A stretch of 30,781 nucleotides of DNA. It comes from an uncultured Corynebacterium sp. GTDB taxonomy: Bacteria; Actinomycetota; Actinomycetes; Mycobacteriales; Mycobacteriaceae. Position 1 is the first letter of the stretch, and the number at the start of each line of letters is the position of its first letter. A model generated the notes under the pieces. It was not told the origin of the DNA. It did not search any database and saw only the letters and a program-made list of their open reading frames with translations. The position numbers were made by a program, and so were the translations under genes. Location of the stretch: NCBI GenBank assembly GCA_943908385.1, contig CALTTF010000018.1, forward strand, positions 1 through 30,781. Direction: 5' to 3'. Shown one piece after another: positions 6,897 to 15,479 of the stretch.

Positions 6897-8339
6897 ATGC
6901 GCGAATTACGAGCTGAATGGATCCGAGCAAAAGGGTCCGTCCTATGGTGGCTCGCCGCCGGCGGGCTTGTGCTGGGCGTCATTCTGTCGGGAATGTCGCT
7001 GGTGGGCAGTATTGACGACGCCACCGACATGCTCAACTGGCAGGCCCTGCTGGTCACGGGCATGCTCGCGCCGATCGCCGCGCTGTACGCCGGGCTGGTG
7101 GAACAGCGGGAGAAGCAGACGCGCTCCGGTGGGACCGTGTGGCGGCCAGTCTCGGATCGGGCGACTCGGGCGGCGCGTCTTGTCGTGGTGTGGGTTGCGC
7201 TCGGGTTGTTCTTCCTCCTCGAATTCGGTGCGACGTGGGCGGTTGCCGCGCTCTTCGGCCTGGATCATGCGCCACGCGTTTTGCTGATCGGGCTTTTCAC
7301 GTGGGTCGGCTCGCTCGGTGTGGCCGGTCTGGGGGCAGCGTTAAGCCGCCGAGGGGGCCTACTCGTGGCACTCGCCGGTGCTCTCGTGTGGCAGTTTGCC
7401 CTGGGCTTCTTGTCGGAACGTGACTGGTGGTGGTTCAACCCCGGGGCATGGCCGATGCGCCTGGTCGTGCCGGCGATGGGCCTCCACGTCAACGCCACAC
7501 CGCTGGAACCGGATTCGCCCTTGCTGCACGAGTCGCCGTGGCCGGCCTTCGCCCTGTGCGTGCTGCTCGCTGCGGTGGGCATGTTCTTCGCCGTCGTAGT
7601 GCCGCCGCGCACGACTCCGCTTCGCCTGCCCCGCCGGACCGTCCATGCGGTGACCGCGCCTGTGACCGACAACCTCGCATTGCCCGCGGTGAACCGCCCG
7701 GCCACTGTGCCGCGTCTGGCCGCGCTGCGCGGGATTCACCGCGCCGCTCTGAACCCGGCTGTCATCGCGTGCGTGATCCTGTCGGTTCTGGTCATGCTCT
7801 TCGCCCTGCGCTACGACCCGTCCGTGCGCACGGGACTGTTCACCTACGCGATCCTGCCTGTCGGCACGGGTCTCTTGCCGGTACTCGTGTGGCCGCAGCT
7901 GCGCCCGGCATGGTCGCTCATGCTGATCGAGCACCCCCGCGTCCGCGCGGCGCTGCTTGGTTGGCTGCTCGCCGTGGTCGCGCTCGTTTCGCTCGTCGCC
8001 GCAGCCACCAGCGGGGCAACGCTTATCGACGCCGCCCGTCGCCTCCTCCTCGCCGTCCTCATCGGCGGCGCGATGGCACTCTTCTCGCTCGCCTTCACTG
8101 CCCGCTGGGGCGTGGGCTGGGCACTCGCGTGGACCCTGTTCGCGACCATCTTCTCCGTGACCATCGGCGGCGACGTCCTCGCTCAGAGCGCACTTTGGAT
8201 CATCGCGCCGACCGCCTGGCCCGAGACCGCCACGACCGCGACGCGGTTTGCCATCGCTGCAGTTATAGGTGCGCTGCAATTCGCTGGCGGCGCAGGTCTG
8301 GCCCACCGACGGCTGCGTGGGCCGCAGGGGCGGGGGTAG
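6897..8339 (+). CDS. ABC-2 type permease, apparently two fused halves
   Basis: A 480-aa polytopic membrane protein beginning MRELRAEWIRAKGSVLWWL, a typical start for ABC-2 permeases of drug and lantibiotic exporters. The first ~235 residues hold about six hydrophobic helices and the segment WWFNPGAWPMRLV. A polar linker (about 240-275) follows. The second half restarts with LAALRGIHRAALNPAVIACVIL, again has about six helices, and ends with a comparable IIAPTAWPETATTATRF. The repeated AWP signature suggests two permease units fused in one chain, so one polypeptide could supply the full membrane part for an ATPase dimer. It is part of the kinase-regulator-ATPase-permease cluster. Confidence 0.82.
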   Translation: MRELRAEWIRAKGSVLWWLAAGGLVLGVILSGMSLVGSIDDATDMLNWQALLVTGMLAPIAALYAGLVEQREKQTRSGGTVWRPVSDRATRAARLVVVWVALGLFFLLEFGATWAVAALFGLDHAPRVLLIGLFTWVGSLGVAGLGAALSRRGGLLVALAGALVWQFALGFLSERDWWWFNPGAWPMRLVVPAMGLHVNATPLEPDSPLLHESPWPAFALCVLLAAVGMFFAVVVPPRTTPLRLPRRTVHAVTAPVTDNLALPAVNRPATVPRLAALRGIHRAALNPAVIACVILSVLVMLFALRYDPSVRTGLFTYAILPVGTGLLPVLVWPQLRPAWSLMLIEHPRVRAALLGWLLAVVALVSLVAAATSGATLIDAARRLLLAVLIGGAMALFSLAFTARWGVGWALAWTLFATIFSVTIGGDVLAQSALWIIAPTAWPETATTATRFAIAAVIGALQFAGGAGLAHRRLRGPQGRG

Positions 8340-8358
8340 CGGCGTTATTGTGGTGCCC

Positions 8359-8532
8359 ATGAGATTTCTCTCACCGGCACTCGCGATCGCACTTGCTGTC
8401 ACGTATGTCCTGCGCATCTCCGGGATCGTTCCCGATAACGTGGCGTCACCGTTGATCGGACTTCTAGCGCTGGCGCTGATCATTTCGACGACGGTGCAGG
8501 CGGTGAAGCAGGGGCCTTCGGACGTGGAGTAA
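8359..8532 (+). CDS. Small hydrophobic membrane protein (57 aa)
   Basis: The ATG at 8359 begins a 57-residue protein with two hydrophobic stretches (LSPALAIALAVTYVLRI and ASPLIGLLALALIISTTV) joined by a short polar turn and ending with a charged tail QGPSDVE. It starts 19 bp after the permease stop with no Shine-Dalgarno; TATTGT at 8346-8351 could be a -10 for a leaderless transcript. It may be an accessory subunit of the transporter or an unrelated small membrane protein. Longer upstream starts would add an arginine/glycine-rich segment that looks non-coding. Confidence 0.6.
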   Translation: MRFLSPALAIALAVTYVLRISGIVPDNVASPLIGLLALALIISTTVQAVKQGPSDVE

Positions 8533-8800
8533 ATGGTCGGGGACCGCGGCTGCTTTCATCGGGGTGGTCGGACGCGTCAGCGGCGGTGAATTCTTCGCTT
8601 TTAGGGTCGTCGGCGCAGTTCGAGTCCGATACGTTGGAAACTTGCTCGAAGTGGATCTGGTGACTACTTATAAATAAGGAAAATACGGCGTAGCAGACCT
8701 TGTCCTGCAGATCAAGGGCGTGGTGGCACGTTCGTAGCCTTTTTGAAATTGAGCATCTTTGTAAGAGATAGAACAGCGAGCAACCCCTCAAAACCGAAAT
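8533..8800. other. Gene-free gap before the LacI-type gene
   Basis: About 270 bp becoming AT-rich toward the right (TACTTATAAATAAGG around 8668-8682). It should hold the promoter of the LacI-type gene; TTGAGC near 8750 and TAGAAC near 8770 are weak candidates with poor spacing. A minus-strand reading over 8480-8650 has a coding-like acidic tail (CADDPKSEEFTAADASDHPDE) that could be the leftover end of a lost gene. Nothing else is clear. Confidence 0.35.
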
Positions 8801-9856
8801 ATGTCTGCCGAGAAGAACCCGAGCCTTCCGAAGCACGCCCGTGCAGGGCGAAAGCTCGTCAAGCCCACGATTGTGGATGTCGCTAAAGCAGCCGGTGTTT
8901 CCAAATCGACGGTCTCCCGAGTCATCCAGGAGGATCCCCGAGTAGCGGAACAGACGAGGGAAGCCGTCCAGAAAGCGATTTCTGAGCTCGGATATGTCCC
9001 GGCTTTCTCAGCCCAGATGATGCGCGCGGAACCTGCGCCGACGATCGGTCTTTTCTTGAGCTCCGTCGAAATCCCCGTGTTCGCACAGCTCAACCGTTAT
9101 CTGCACGAGGAGCTGTTCGAACGGGGCTACCACGTAATTCAGCACACCATCGTCAACGCGTCGCACGACAACCGCGAGGCTGTGATGGAGAACCTGGCGC
9201 GGATGCCGATCCAAGGCATGATCGTGTCAGTGGGCGGGGTCGAACCTGATCAATTGCAACGATTCGCGGCTCGGTTGCCATTGGTCGTTGTCGGTCGCCC
9301 GGAGCCCACCGGTGAGATCCATGCGATCGGCTTCGATGAAGAGCAGCATGCACGCATGCTGATCGACCATCTCGTGGAATTGGGGCACGAACGCATCATG
9401 ATGCAGGCCGCGCCTAAGGACCGCTCAATGGGGACGTGGACTCGTTTTCGGGCCCAGAAGGAGTACGCGCAGTCGTTGGGCCTAGACATCTGCAGCGAGA
9501 ATGCGTTCGGCATGCATGGTGCGGAGCTTCGAGGCTGGCTGGAAAAGACCGTTGACCGAGGTTTCACCGCCATAACCTCGTTGTACGACCGAAAGGCTCT
9601 GGAGGTGATCCGGGCGGCGAACGAGCTGGGGATCGACATCCCGGGGGACGTTTCCGTGACCGGTTCGGACGGGGTTCTGGACGGGCTGGACCTGATCGGG
9701 TTGACGACAATCAAGAAACCGGTCGAGCTCGTAGGGCGGAGGGCCGCAGAAAGAATCGTGGGTCTCGTGGAATCTCCCGAGTCCTCCTTCAGACCACTGC
9801 ACGAGCATCATGCGGGGGAGCTCATTGTCGGGAGCACGACGGCTCAACCGCGGTAA
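8801..9856 (+). CDS. LacI-family transcriptional regulator
   Basis: A 351-aa protein. A 20-residue basic leader precedes the LacI HTH TIVDVAKAAGVSKSTVSRVI (residues 23-42), then the hinge helix region YVPAFSAQMMR (65-75), then a periplasmic-binding-protein-like core starting TIGLFLSSVEIPVF and including GMIVSVGG, DHLVELGHERI and the final GDVSVTGSDG region. It represses or activates in response to a sugar-like ligand. It is convergent with the Ugp-like operon and separated from it by a two-way terminator. The perfect LacI-type palindrome at 15480-15495 before that operon is its likely target. Confidence 0.93.
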   Translation: MSAEKNPSLPKHARAGRKLVKPTIVDVAKAAGVSKSTVSRVIQEDPRVAEQTREAVQKAISELGYVPAFSAQMMRAEPAPTIGLFLSSVEIPVFAQLNRYLHEELFERGYHVIQHTIVNASHDNREAVMENLARMPIQGMIVSVGGVEPDQLQRFAARLPLVVVGRPEPTGEIHAIGFDEEQHARMLIDHLVELGHERIMMQAAPKDRSMGTWTRFRAQKEYAQSLGLDICSENAFGMHGAELRGWLEKTVDRGFTAITSLYDRKALEVIRAANELGIDIPGDVSVTGSDGVLDGLDLIGLTTIKKPVELVGRRAAERIVGLVESPESSFRPLHEHHAGELIVGSTTAQPR

Positions 9857-9871
9857 ACCATCGCTCAAATA

Positions 9872-9904
9872 AAAAGTCGCCTCCGTGATCCGGAGGCGAC
9901 TTTT
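9872..9904. terminator. Bidirectional intrinsic terminator
   Basis: A perfect 14-bp stem AAAAGTCGCCTCCG / CGGAGGCGACTTTT with a 5-nt loop (9886-9890). The T4 and A4 ends make it work from both sides. It ends both the LacI-type gene (+) and the Ugp-like operon (-). Confidence 0.93.
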
Positions 9905-9915
9905 GGCGGTGTGGT

Positions 9916-10611
9916 TTAGAGGAACATTAGAGGCGGGAAAGCCAACATGTCGTCGAAAATATTGAATGCCGGTCGTTCCAGCTCCAAAGTGTCGAGTTCT
10001 GTTGCCCAGCCGGTGTAGAGCTCGGCGAGCTCTTGATTGACATCACTTGTCAGCTCCGGATCGGTCAAACGGTAACCGAGACTGCAGTGGAACTTATAGC
10101 TGTCGAGATTCTGATCCTTGGCTTCGAGGATTTCACGAAGCGCTTCGCGGAAACGCTTCAAAGCCTCAGCCATTTCCTCGTCTGCCGGCTCTAGTCCGAC
10201 AGTGAGAGAGATTCCGAGATCGTAGACGCCCGTGGGGCGCATACGAAGGTCCGGAAGCTCAGGAATCTGGTCGACGTTTTCGCGCAAACGACAGTACATC
10301 AGTGCTGCCGCGGCGGTCATGCTCGGAGCGGACTTGAGCCATTCGGGCCAACGATCTTCTTCCCCCTCGAACTCGCGGCTTTTCAGACCGGGGTAGACGG
10401 TCATGTGAAAGCTAGCAGGGGGCAGCAGGGCGAAGTGATGGTCGAGGCCGCGCTCGCGGACATCCACCTGGATGCGCTCGCACACTTTGTAGCTCTCGCT
10501 ATTGGGAACCACGTGAGCGACAAAGGTGGAGCCACGATGCCTCTTTGCAGCACCGTTCGGCGTGAACTTTTCGAATGTTCGCTGATCTGGGGCGAGTGGG
10601 AGTGCAGACAT
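9916..10611 (-). CDS. 2H phosphoesterase (2',5'-RNA ligase/cyclic phosphodiesterase fold, DUF1868-like)
   Basis: A 231-aa cytosolic protein with the two HxT/S motifs that define the 2H superfamily: H69-M-T71 (SFHMTVYPG) and H175-C-S177 (YKFHCSLGY). Known members open cyclic phosphodiesters (2',3'-cyclic nucleotides, ADP-ribose 1'',2''-cyclic phosphate) or join RNA 2',5' ends. The overall look and length recall the DUF1868 group. It is the last gene of the Ugp-like operon, 21 bp after the binding-protein stop, in the place held by the phosphodiesterase ugpQ in E. coli. I therefore infer that it acts on an imported phosphodiester; the actual substrate is not shown. Confidence 0.8.
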   Translation of the reverse strand: MSALPLAPDQRTFEKFTPNGAAKRHRGSTFVAHVVPNSESYKVCERIQVDVRERGLDHHFALLPPASFHMTVYPGLKSREFEGEEDRWPEWLKSAPSMTAAAALMYCRLRENVDQIPELPDLRMRPTGVYDLGISLTVGLEPADEEMAEALKRFREALREILEAKDQNLDSYKFHCSLGYRLTDPELTSDVNQELAELYTGWATELDTLELERPAFNIFDDMLAFPPLMFL

Positions 10612-10632
10612 ACAGGAGTGACTTTCGATCGA

Positions 10633-11943
10633 TTACTTGCCGGCGCGCTCGTTGTACGAGGAGATCTCGTTGTTCGCGCCCTGCTGAGCCTCGGTGAGAG
10701 CCTTCTTGGCGTCGCTACCGTTCGCAATAGACGACATTGCCGACTCGTAGGACTTCCGGGCGGCGTTGAGTGCACCGGTCTTGCAGCCGGCAGTGACGTT
10801 GTTCTCCGGGGTGCTCGTCAGCTGCTCAATGAGAGCTTCCTGCTGAGGCTCCAGGCCATCCAAGGTGTCGCCGGCACCGGTCGTAGTCGGCAGGTAGCCG
10901 GTTTCGTCGAAGATCTTCTTCTGGACATCGTCCGAGCCCGCGTACTTCATGAACTCAGCGACGGCTTCCTGGGTCTCCTCGGAGTGGCCTTCCTTGATCG
11001 ACCACAGCGAGTTACCGCCCGGGACGGCGCCAGCCTCATCGGTGTCGCGCGGGAGGGAGCGGATCGACCACTTGAAGTTCGGGTTACCACTCTGAATGTT
11101 GCCGTAGTTGCCGGAAGAGTTCAGCTGGATGGTGGCCTCGTTGGACAGGAAAGCGCCCGTCGCCGCGGAACCATCCGTACCGGGGTTGTGGATTGCGCCC
11201 TTCGCGTACAGCTCGCCGATGCGCTCCCACAGTGCGACGTTGTCTTCGGATTCAAGGTTGAATTCGGTGGCTTTCTCGCTGACACCGTTCTCCGGGGAGC
11301 ACAGATAGTTTCCCATCGAGGACTGGAACTCCTCCATGTACCAGCCGGAGTGGTGGAAGGTCAGGCCAGCGTGGCCCGTCTTCTCGTGGATCTTCTCGGC
11401 GGCATTGAGGAGGCCCTCAACAGTCTTCAGATCATCAGGGTTGACACCTGCCTGCTCCAGCTCGTCGTCGTTCGTGTAGATCGCCGGCTGCGAGACCATG
11501 AACGGCATCGAGTAGACCTTGTCTTCGAACTGGTAGTAGTTCTTCACCGCGTCGACCAGATTGCCGTAGTCGTAGTCGTCAGTGATCTCCTGGGCTGGGG
11601 TAATAACACCAGAATCACGCAGGTATGCGGTTTGAACATCGGAGGCCTGCAGCATCGCAGGCAGTTCGCCGGTCTGCACAGACGCAATGAACTTCGAAAT
11701 AGAGTCCTCATAGGAGCCCTGGTACGAAGCATTGACCTCAATCTCGCCTTCGTGCTCGGCGTTGAAGTCACTTACGATCTCTTCAAGGGTGGTTGCAGCA
11801 GCACCCGAGGCGGAGTGCCAGAAATCGACGACGATTTCTCCGTCAGCATTCTTGGTGGTTTCTCCGCCACCTGCTCCGCCGCACGCGACGAGCGTGGTGG
11901 AGGTCAACAGGGTGGCAGCGGTGAGTGCGGCAAACTTCTTCAT
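10633..11943 (-). CDS. UgpB-like extracellular solute-binding lipoprotein
   Basis: A 436-aa lipoprotein. The signal peptide ends in lipobox LVAC with acylated Cys21, then a Gly-rich linker. The mature part follows the UgpB pattern: VDFWHSASG near the N-terminus, GELPAMLQASDVQTAYL, MVSQPAIYTNDDELEQAGVNP, GNSLWSIKEGHSEETQEAV and ETGYLPTTTGA near the C-terminus. UgpB binds sn-glycerol-3-phosphate and glycerophosphodiesters, so a phospho-polyol ligand is likely, though other sugars cannot be excluded. Its ATG shares one base with the stop of the upstream permease (TAATG), implying coupled translation. Confidence 0.9.
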   Translation of the reverse strand: MKKFAALTAATLLTSTTLVACGGAGGGETTKNADGEIVVDFWHSASGAAATTLEEIVSDFNAEHEGEIEVNASYQGSYEDSISKFIASVQTGELPAMLQASDVQTAYLRDSGVITPAQEITDDYDYGNLVDAVKNYYQFEDKVYSMPFMVSQPAIYTNDDELEQAGVNPDDLKTVEGLLNAAEKIHEKTGHAGLTFHHSGWYMEEFQSSMGNYLCSPENGVSEKATEFNLESEDNVALWERIGELYAKGAIHNPGTDGSAATGAFLSNEATIQLNSSGNYGNIQSGNPNFKWSIRSLPRDTDEAGAVPGGNSLWSIKEGHSEETQEAVAEFMKYAGSDDVQKKIFDETGYLPTTTGAGDTLDGLEPQQEALIEQLTSTPENNVTAGCKTGALNAARKSYESAMSSIANGSDAKKALTEAQQGANNEISSYNERAGK

Positions 11944-12773
11944 TACTTAACAGCTCCTTCGGTAAGCCCGCGGGTCAGGTACTTCTGACCAAAGATCACG
12001 AGCAGGACAGTGGGGATGACGGCGATGATGAGACCGGCGAGGACGAGGCCGGTGTCCACAGCGGTTTCGTCTGCGAGCGCCTTGATACCGGGTTGGATGG
12101 TTCGGACAGATGCCGACTGGGTGATCAGCAACGGCCACATGTAGCCGTTCCACGCGGCGATTGCCCCGGTGACAATCGCGGTCATGCACACCGACCGGTT
12201 GAGAGGCAGAAGGAAGGACCAGAGGAATTTGAATGGTCCGACGCCTTCCAGGACGGTTGCCTCCCGGATTTCCTTCGGGAAATCGCGGAATGCTTGATAG
12301 AAGAGGAACAGGGTGAAACTGGATGCCAGGTAGGGCAGGAAGATACCGACAACGGTGTCGTAGAAACCCATCTGGCGCACCGTCAGGTAGTTACCGATGA
12401 CGGCGACCTCAGACGGAATCATCATCGGGAGAAGGAAGAAGATGAGCCACTTCGATGCTCCCGGGAGACGTCCGAAAGCCAGGGCGTAGGCGGCGAGGAC
12501 GGATGTAATGAACTGCCCGGCAGTCTGGCAGACGGTCACGATGACGGAGTTGATCAGCTGTTGCCCGATCGAGGACTGGCTCCATGCACGCGGATAGTTA
12601 TCGAAGGTCGTGTCTCCGAAGAACAGGGTTTGGAGACCAGCCTGGATATCGCCCGAGGCGCGGAACGAGCCGATCAGCGCGTATAGGACAGGAAACGCGA
12701 TGCTCAGGCAGACCAGCAGCAGCCAGATCCAGATCACGGCTGTCGCAAAGGGGGAGCGCAGATTGTTATTCAT
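11943..12773 (-). CDS. UgpE-like ABC sugar/glycerophosphate permease
   Basis: A 276-aa inner-membrane permease of the MalG/UgpE type with six predicted helices, starting with a single helix near the N-terminus (FATAVIWIWLLLVCLSIAFPVLY, in part). The EAA loop that docks the ATPase is EIREATVLEGVGPFKFLW, with Glu instead of the usual Asp before the conserved Gly. The segment AAWNGYMWPLLIT near the end is typical of this subfamily. It starts 8 bp after the UgpA-like stop behind AGGTG. It pairs with the UgpA-like subunit. Confidence 0.9.
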   Translation of the reverse strand: MNNNLRSPFATAVIWIWLLLVCLSIAFPVLYALIGSFRASGDIQAGLQTLFFGDTTFDNYPRAWSQSSIGQQLINSVIVTVCQTAGQFITSVLAAYALAFGRLPGASKWLIFFLLPMMIPSEVAVIGNYLTVRQMGFYDTVVGIFLPYLASSFTLFLFYQAFRDFPKEIREATVLEGVGPFKFLWSFLLPLNRSVCMTAIVTGAIAAWNGYMWPLLITQSASVRTIQPGIKALADETAVDTGLVLAGLIIAVIPTVLLVIFGQKYLTRGLTEGAVK

Positions 12774-12781
12774 TGCTACAC

Positions 12782-13735
12782 CTACTTCTTTCCTCGGCTA
12801 GTCAGCCGGAATTGGATCAGGGTGAGCACAAGGATGATGAGGAACAAGACCATGCCGCGGGCAGAGGCTGCGGCGAAGTCAGCGGTACCTCCGCCGAACG
12901 CGAGGTCGTAGATATCCAGCACCATCGTGCGTGTTGAGTTTCCGGGGCCACCGCCGGTGAGCACCTGGAAGATCGTGAACTCTTTCATCGCCGCCATCGC
13001 CTGGGTCACGGAGAGGACCAGGAGCATCGGGGCGATCGACGGAAGAATGATGTACCGGATGTACCTGAAACCCGTTGCACCGTCGAGGTTTGCGGCTTCG
13101 ATCATCTCGCCGGAGATGCCGTCGATCGCCACCATCATGAGCAGCGCGACGAAGGAGATCCCGATCCACACGTCGGTGATTAGAACGGAAATCATGGCGA
13201 CCTTCGGGCTCGTGAGCCAACCGACCTGGTCGAATCCTATGAGGCCGGCGACCTGGTCGAAAAAGCCGACGATGGGAGCGAACATCTGGCGGAAGACAAG
13301 AGTTCCCACAGCAGTCGAGACCGCCATCGGGATGAGAACCACTGGACGCATCCAGAACGTTCCCTTCAACCGGTAGGACAGCGGGAGCGCGATCGCGAGT
13401 CCCAACGCCAGCTTCAGGATGACCGACAGCACCGTGAAGATCAGTGTTCGTGCGAACGTGGAGAGGAATGTCGGGTCGGCGAACATGTTCGCGTAGTTGT
13501 CGAAGCCCGCGAAGCCAGCTGGCCGACCGAACAGGTCAGTCGACGTGAACGACAAGTAGATAGCCCGGAAGAACGGGAAGAAGTCGAAGACGCAGAAGAA
13601 CAGCAGAGCCGGCAAAAGACAGAACCAGGCCCAGGTTTCCGGTTTCTCTCGGGGGATACGTTGCTTTTTCGGCTTCTCGAGGTCTGCGTCTGGGGACGGG
13701 ACATTGTCCGCGTTGCCCTTCAACGACGTAGTCAT
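12782..13735 (-). CDS. UgpA-like ABC sugar/glycerophosphate permease
   Basis: A 317-aa permease of the MalF/UgpA type. A polar ~33-residue N-terminus is followed by WAWFCLLPALLFFCVFDFFP and five more helices. The EAA loop is EMIEAANLDGATGFRYIR followed by YIILPSIAP, a near-consensus version. The segment LTGGGPGNSTRTMVLDIY is typical for this group. Its ATG overlaps the stop of the ATPase gene by one base (TGATG), so translation is coupled. It forms the membrane pore with the UgpE-like protein. Confidence 0.91.
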   Translation of the reverse strand: MTTSLKGNADNVPSPDADLEKPKKQRIPREKPETWAWFCLLPALLFFCVFDFFPFFRAIYLSFTSTDLFGRPAGFAGFDNYANMFADPTFLSTFARTLIFTVLSVILKLALGLAIALPLSYRLKGTFWMRPVVLIPMAVSTAVGTLVFRQMFAPIVGFFDQVAGLIGFDQVGWLTSPKVAMISVLITDVWIGISFVALLMMVAIDGISGEMIEAANLDGATGFRYIRYIILPSIAPMLLVLSVTQAMAAMKEFTIFQVLTGGGPGNSTRTMVLDIYDLAFGGGTADFAAASARGMVLFLIILVLTLIQFRLTSRGKK

Positions 13736-14814
13736 CAGTTCAGCCTCTCCTTCGTCTCTCCGTCGAAGAGGTGGATGAACTCGTTGTCGAAGTCGATACC
13801 GAACACATCGCCTTGCACGATCTTGGCGGTGTTCGGCACACGAATGAGGATGTCGCCAAGATCATTCAGACCGTCGATGGAGACGTGAACGTACTTGTCG
13901 GATCCGAAATTCTCCACATACTCAGCGCGAGATTTTGCCGCGCTTTCTTCAGCCGACACAACGCGGAAGTTCTCCGGGCGCATGCCCACGAGCACCTTCT
14001 CGGTTGAGGGTTGAACCTTGAGTGCCGGAAGCGGAAGTCGAATGTGGCCAATGGCGATCTGGTCGCCCTCGATCGTTCCCGTCGCCGTGTTCATCGAGGG
14101 GGTGCCGATGAATGTGGCGACAAAGGCGTTGGCGGGCTGCATGTACAGCTCTTCGGGGGTGCCGACTTGCTGCATATTGCCGCCTTCCAGGACGGCGATT
14201 CGGTCCGCCATGGTCATGGCCTCTGTCTGATCGTGCGTCACGTAGAACATCGTGGTGTTGAGACGGCGCTGGAGCTGACTGATCTCTGCGCGGGTGGACA
14301 CACGCAGCTTCGCGTCGAGGTTGGACAGCGGCTCATCGAGCAAGAACACCTGCGGGTCGCGGACGATTGCACGGCCCATCGCAACGCGCTGGCGCTGACC
14401 GCCAGAGAGTGCTTTGGGGTACCGTTCAAGGTACTGGTCGAGATCGAGCAGACGCGATGCCTCAGCCACTCGGCGATCTTGCTCATCCTTCTTGATGTTC
14501 TGCATCTTAAGCGCGAATGCCATGTTCTCCGCGACAGTCATGTGCGGGCACAGGGCGTAGGACTGAAACACCATCGCCACGTCACGCTTGGACGGGGCCA
14601 AGGTCGACGCAGGAACGTCACCGATATAGATTTCACCTCCTGTCAGCTTCTCGAGACCCGCAACCATGCGCAGTGTGGTGGACTTGCCTGACCCGGATGG
14701 GCCGACGACGGCGACGAATTCGCCGTCACGAATCTGCAAGTCCATGTTGTTGATGGTTGGGCGGGGGTTTCCGGGATACTGGAGGGTCGCCTTGTCAAAG
14801 GTGATTGCTGCCAT
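13735..14814 (-). CDS. UgpC-like ABC importer ATPase
   Basis: A 359-aa MalK/UgpC-class ATPase. Walker A GPSGSGKST is at 38-46, Q-loop Q84, signature LSGGQ at 136-140, Walker B VFLLDEP at 156-162 and switch His194 (YVTHDQTEAMTMADR). The last ~110 residues form the TOBE-type regulatory domain (VLVGMRPENFRV). The ATG at 14814 follows AGGGGA with 7 nt spacing, 10 bp after the phosphatase stop; a longer upstream reading is only overlap with the phosphatase gene. ATPases of this class often serve more than one importer. Confidence 0.95.
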   Translation of the reverse strand: MAAITFDKATLQYPGNPRPTINNMDLQIRDGEFVAVVGPSGSGKSTTLRMVAGLEKLTGGEIYIGDVPASTLAPSKRDVAMVFQSYALCPHMTVAENMAFALKMQNIKKDEQDRRVAEASRLLDLDQYLERYPKALSGGQRQRVAMGRAIVRDPQVFLLDEPLSNLDAKLRVSTRAEISQLQRRLNTTMFYVTHDQTEAMTMADRIAVLEGGNMQQVGTPEELYMQPANAFVATFIGTPSMNTATGTIEGDQIAIGHIRLPLPALKVQPSTEKVLVGMRPENFRVVSAEESAAKSRAEYVENFGSDKYVHVSIDGLNDLGDILIRVPNTAKIVQGDVFGIDFDNEFIHLFDGETKERLN

Positions 14815-14824
14815 GTCACTTCCC

Positions 14825-15454
14825 CTAGGGATTGTTCTTTGGAAGGACGTCGAGGTCGTGGAGCAGTTCACGAGCCTGTTCGGAAGACGACCAAAGGTGG
14901 CCGTTCCAACCTGCTTCGTTAGCACCGACGATGTTGATCTCTCGGTCGTCAAAGAAGTGGAAGATGGGTGACTCCACGCCAGAGAACTGGTCTTGCACGT
15001 GCGCATAGATGGTGGCGTCGGGTTTCTTGATCCCGTGATCCGAAGAGAACAAGAGGTGGGAAAAGTACGACGCCCAGTCACTCTGGCGCACCTGCTCGGC
15101 CATCTGGCGTGGAGCGTTGCTCAAGATTCCCAACGGCACACCGGAGGCCGCCAGTTCCTTGATTAACTGAAGGGGTTCCCGCGCAATCTTTGAATTGAGG
15201 CTCGCGTCTTTCCCTGCCGCGAGCTCGATGACCGCTTTATTTGCTTCGACCCCCGCCGCATCTAAAACGGGGGACCAGAAGAGAGAATCGGACTGCCCAA
15301 GGTCATAGTCGTCACGGAGGTCCCAGTAGGTCTTCTTGAACGCATCTCGGTCGAACTCGCCGACATGCGAAACAAGAAAATCCTGGAGCTGTTCCATTCG
15401 GTTACCTTCCGGCACCAGAACCCCTCCGATGTCGAAGATGACGATCGCGGTCAT
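14825..15454 (-). CDS. HAD-family phosphatase (YihX-like)
   Basis: A 209-aa haloacid dehalogenase-like hydrolase. Motif I is VIFDIGGVL (nucleophile Asp8, with Gly where many HADs have a second Asp, as in YihX-type sugar-phosphate phosphatases). Motif II is Ser112 in LGILSNAP, motif III Lys144 in GIKKPD, motif IV D169/D170 in FFDDREIN. A helical cap lies between motifs I and II. It is the first gene of the LacI-controlled operon, with Shine-Dalgarno GGAAGGGAAAGG upstream and the operator 25 bp before the ATG. It probably removes phosphate from the imported compound after any diester bond is opened; the true substrate is unknown. Confidence 0.85.
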   Translation of the reverse strand: MTAIVIFDIGGVLVPEGNRMEQLQDFLVSHVGEFDRDAFKKTYWDLRDDYDLGQSDSLFWSPVLDAAGVEANKAVIELAAGKDASLNSKIAREPLQLIKELAASGVPLGILSNAPRQMAEQVRQSDWASYFSHLLFSSDHGIKKPDATIYAHVQDQFSGVESPIFHFFDDREINIVGANEAGWNGHLWSSSEQARELLHDLDVLPKNNP

Positions 15455-15479
15455 GCCTTTCCCTTCCTATGGCAAATGT

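Noticed and set aside
8480..8836. 118-codon minus-strand ORF before the LacI-type gene
   Set aside because: Only the last ~50 codons look coding-like, it overlaps the small membrane protein gene, and no start signal exists; mentioned only as a possible remnant.
10405..11988. 527-codon plus-strand reading frame opposite the binding-protein gene
   Set aside because: Shadow of the UgpB-like gene in GC-rich DNA; the minus-strand protein has a signal peptide, lipobox and family motifs.
14815..15081. N-terminal extension of the UgpC-like ATPase up to 15081
   Set aside because: It lies over the end of the HAD gene in another frame; the ATG at 14814 has a strong Shine-Dalgarno and begins the canonical ATPase fold.
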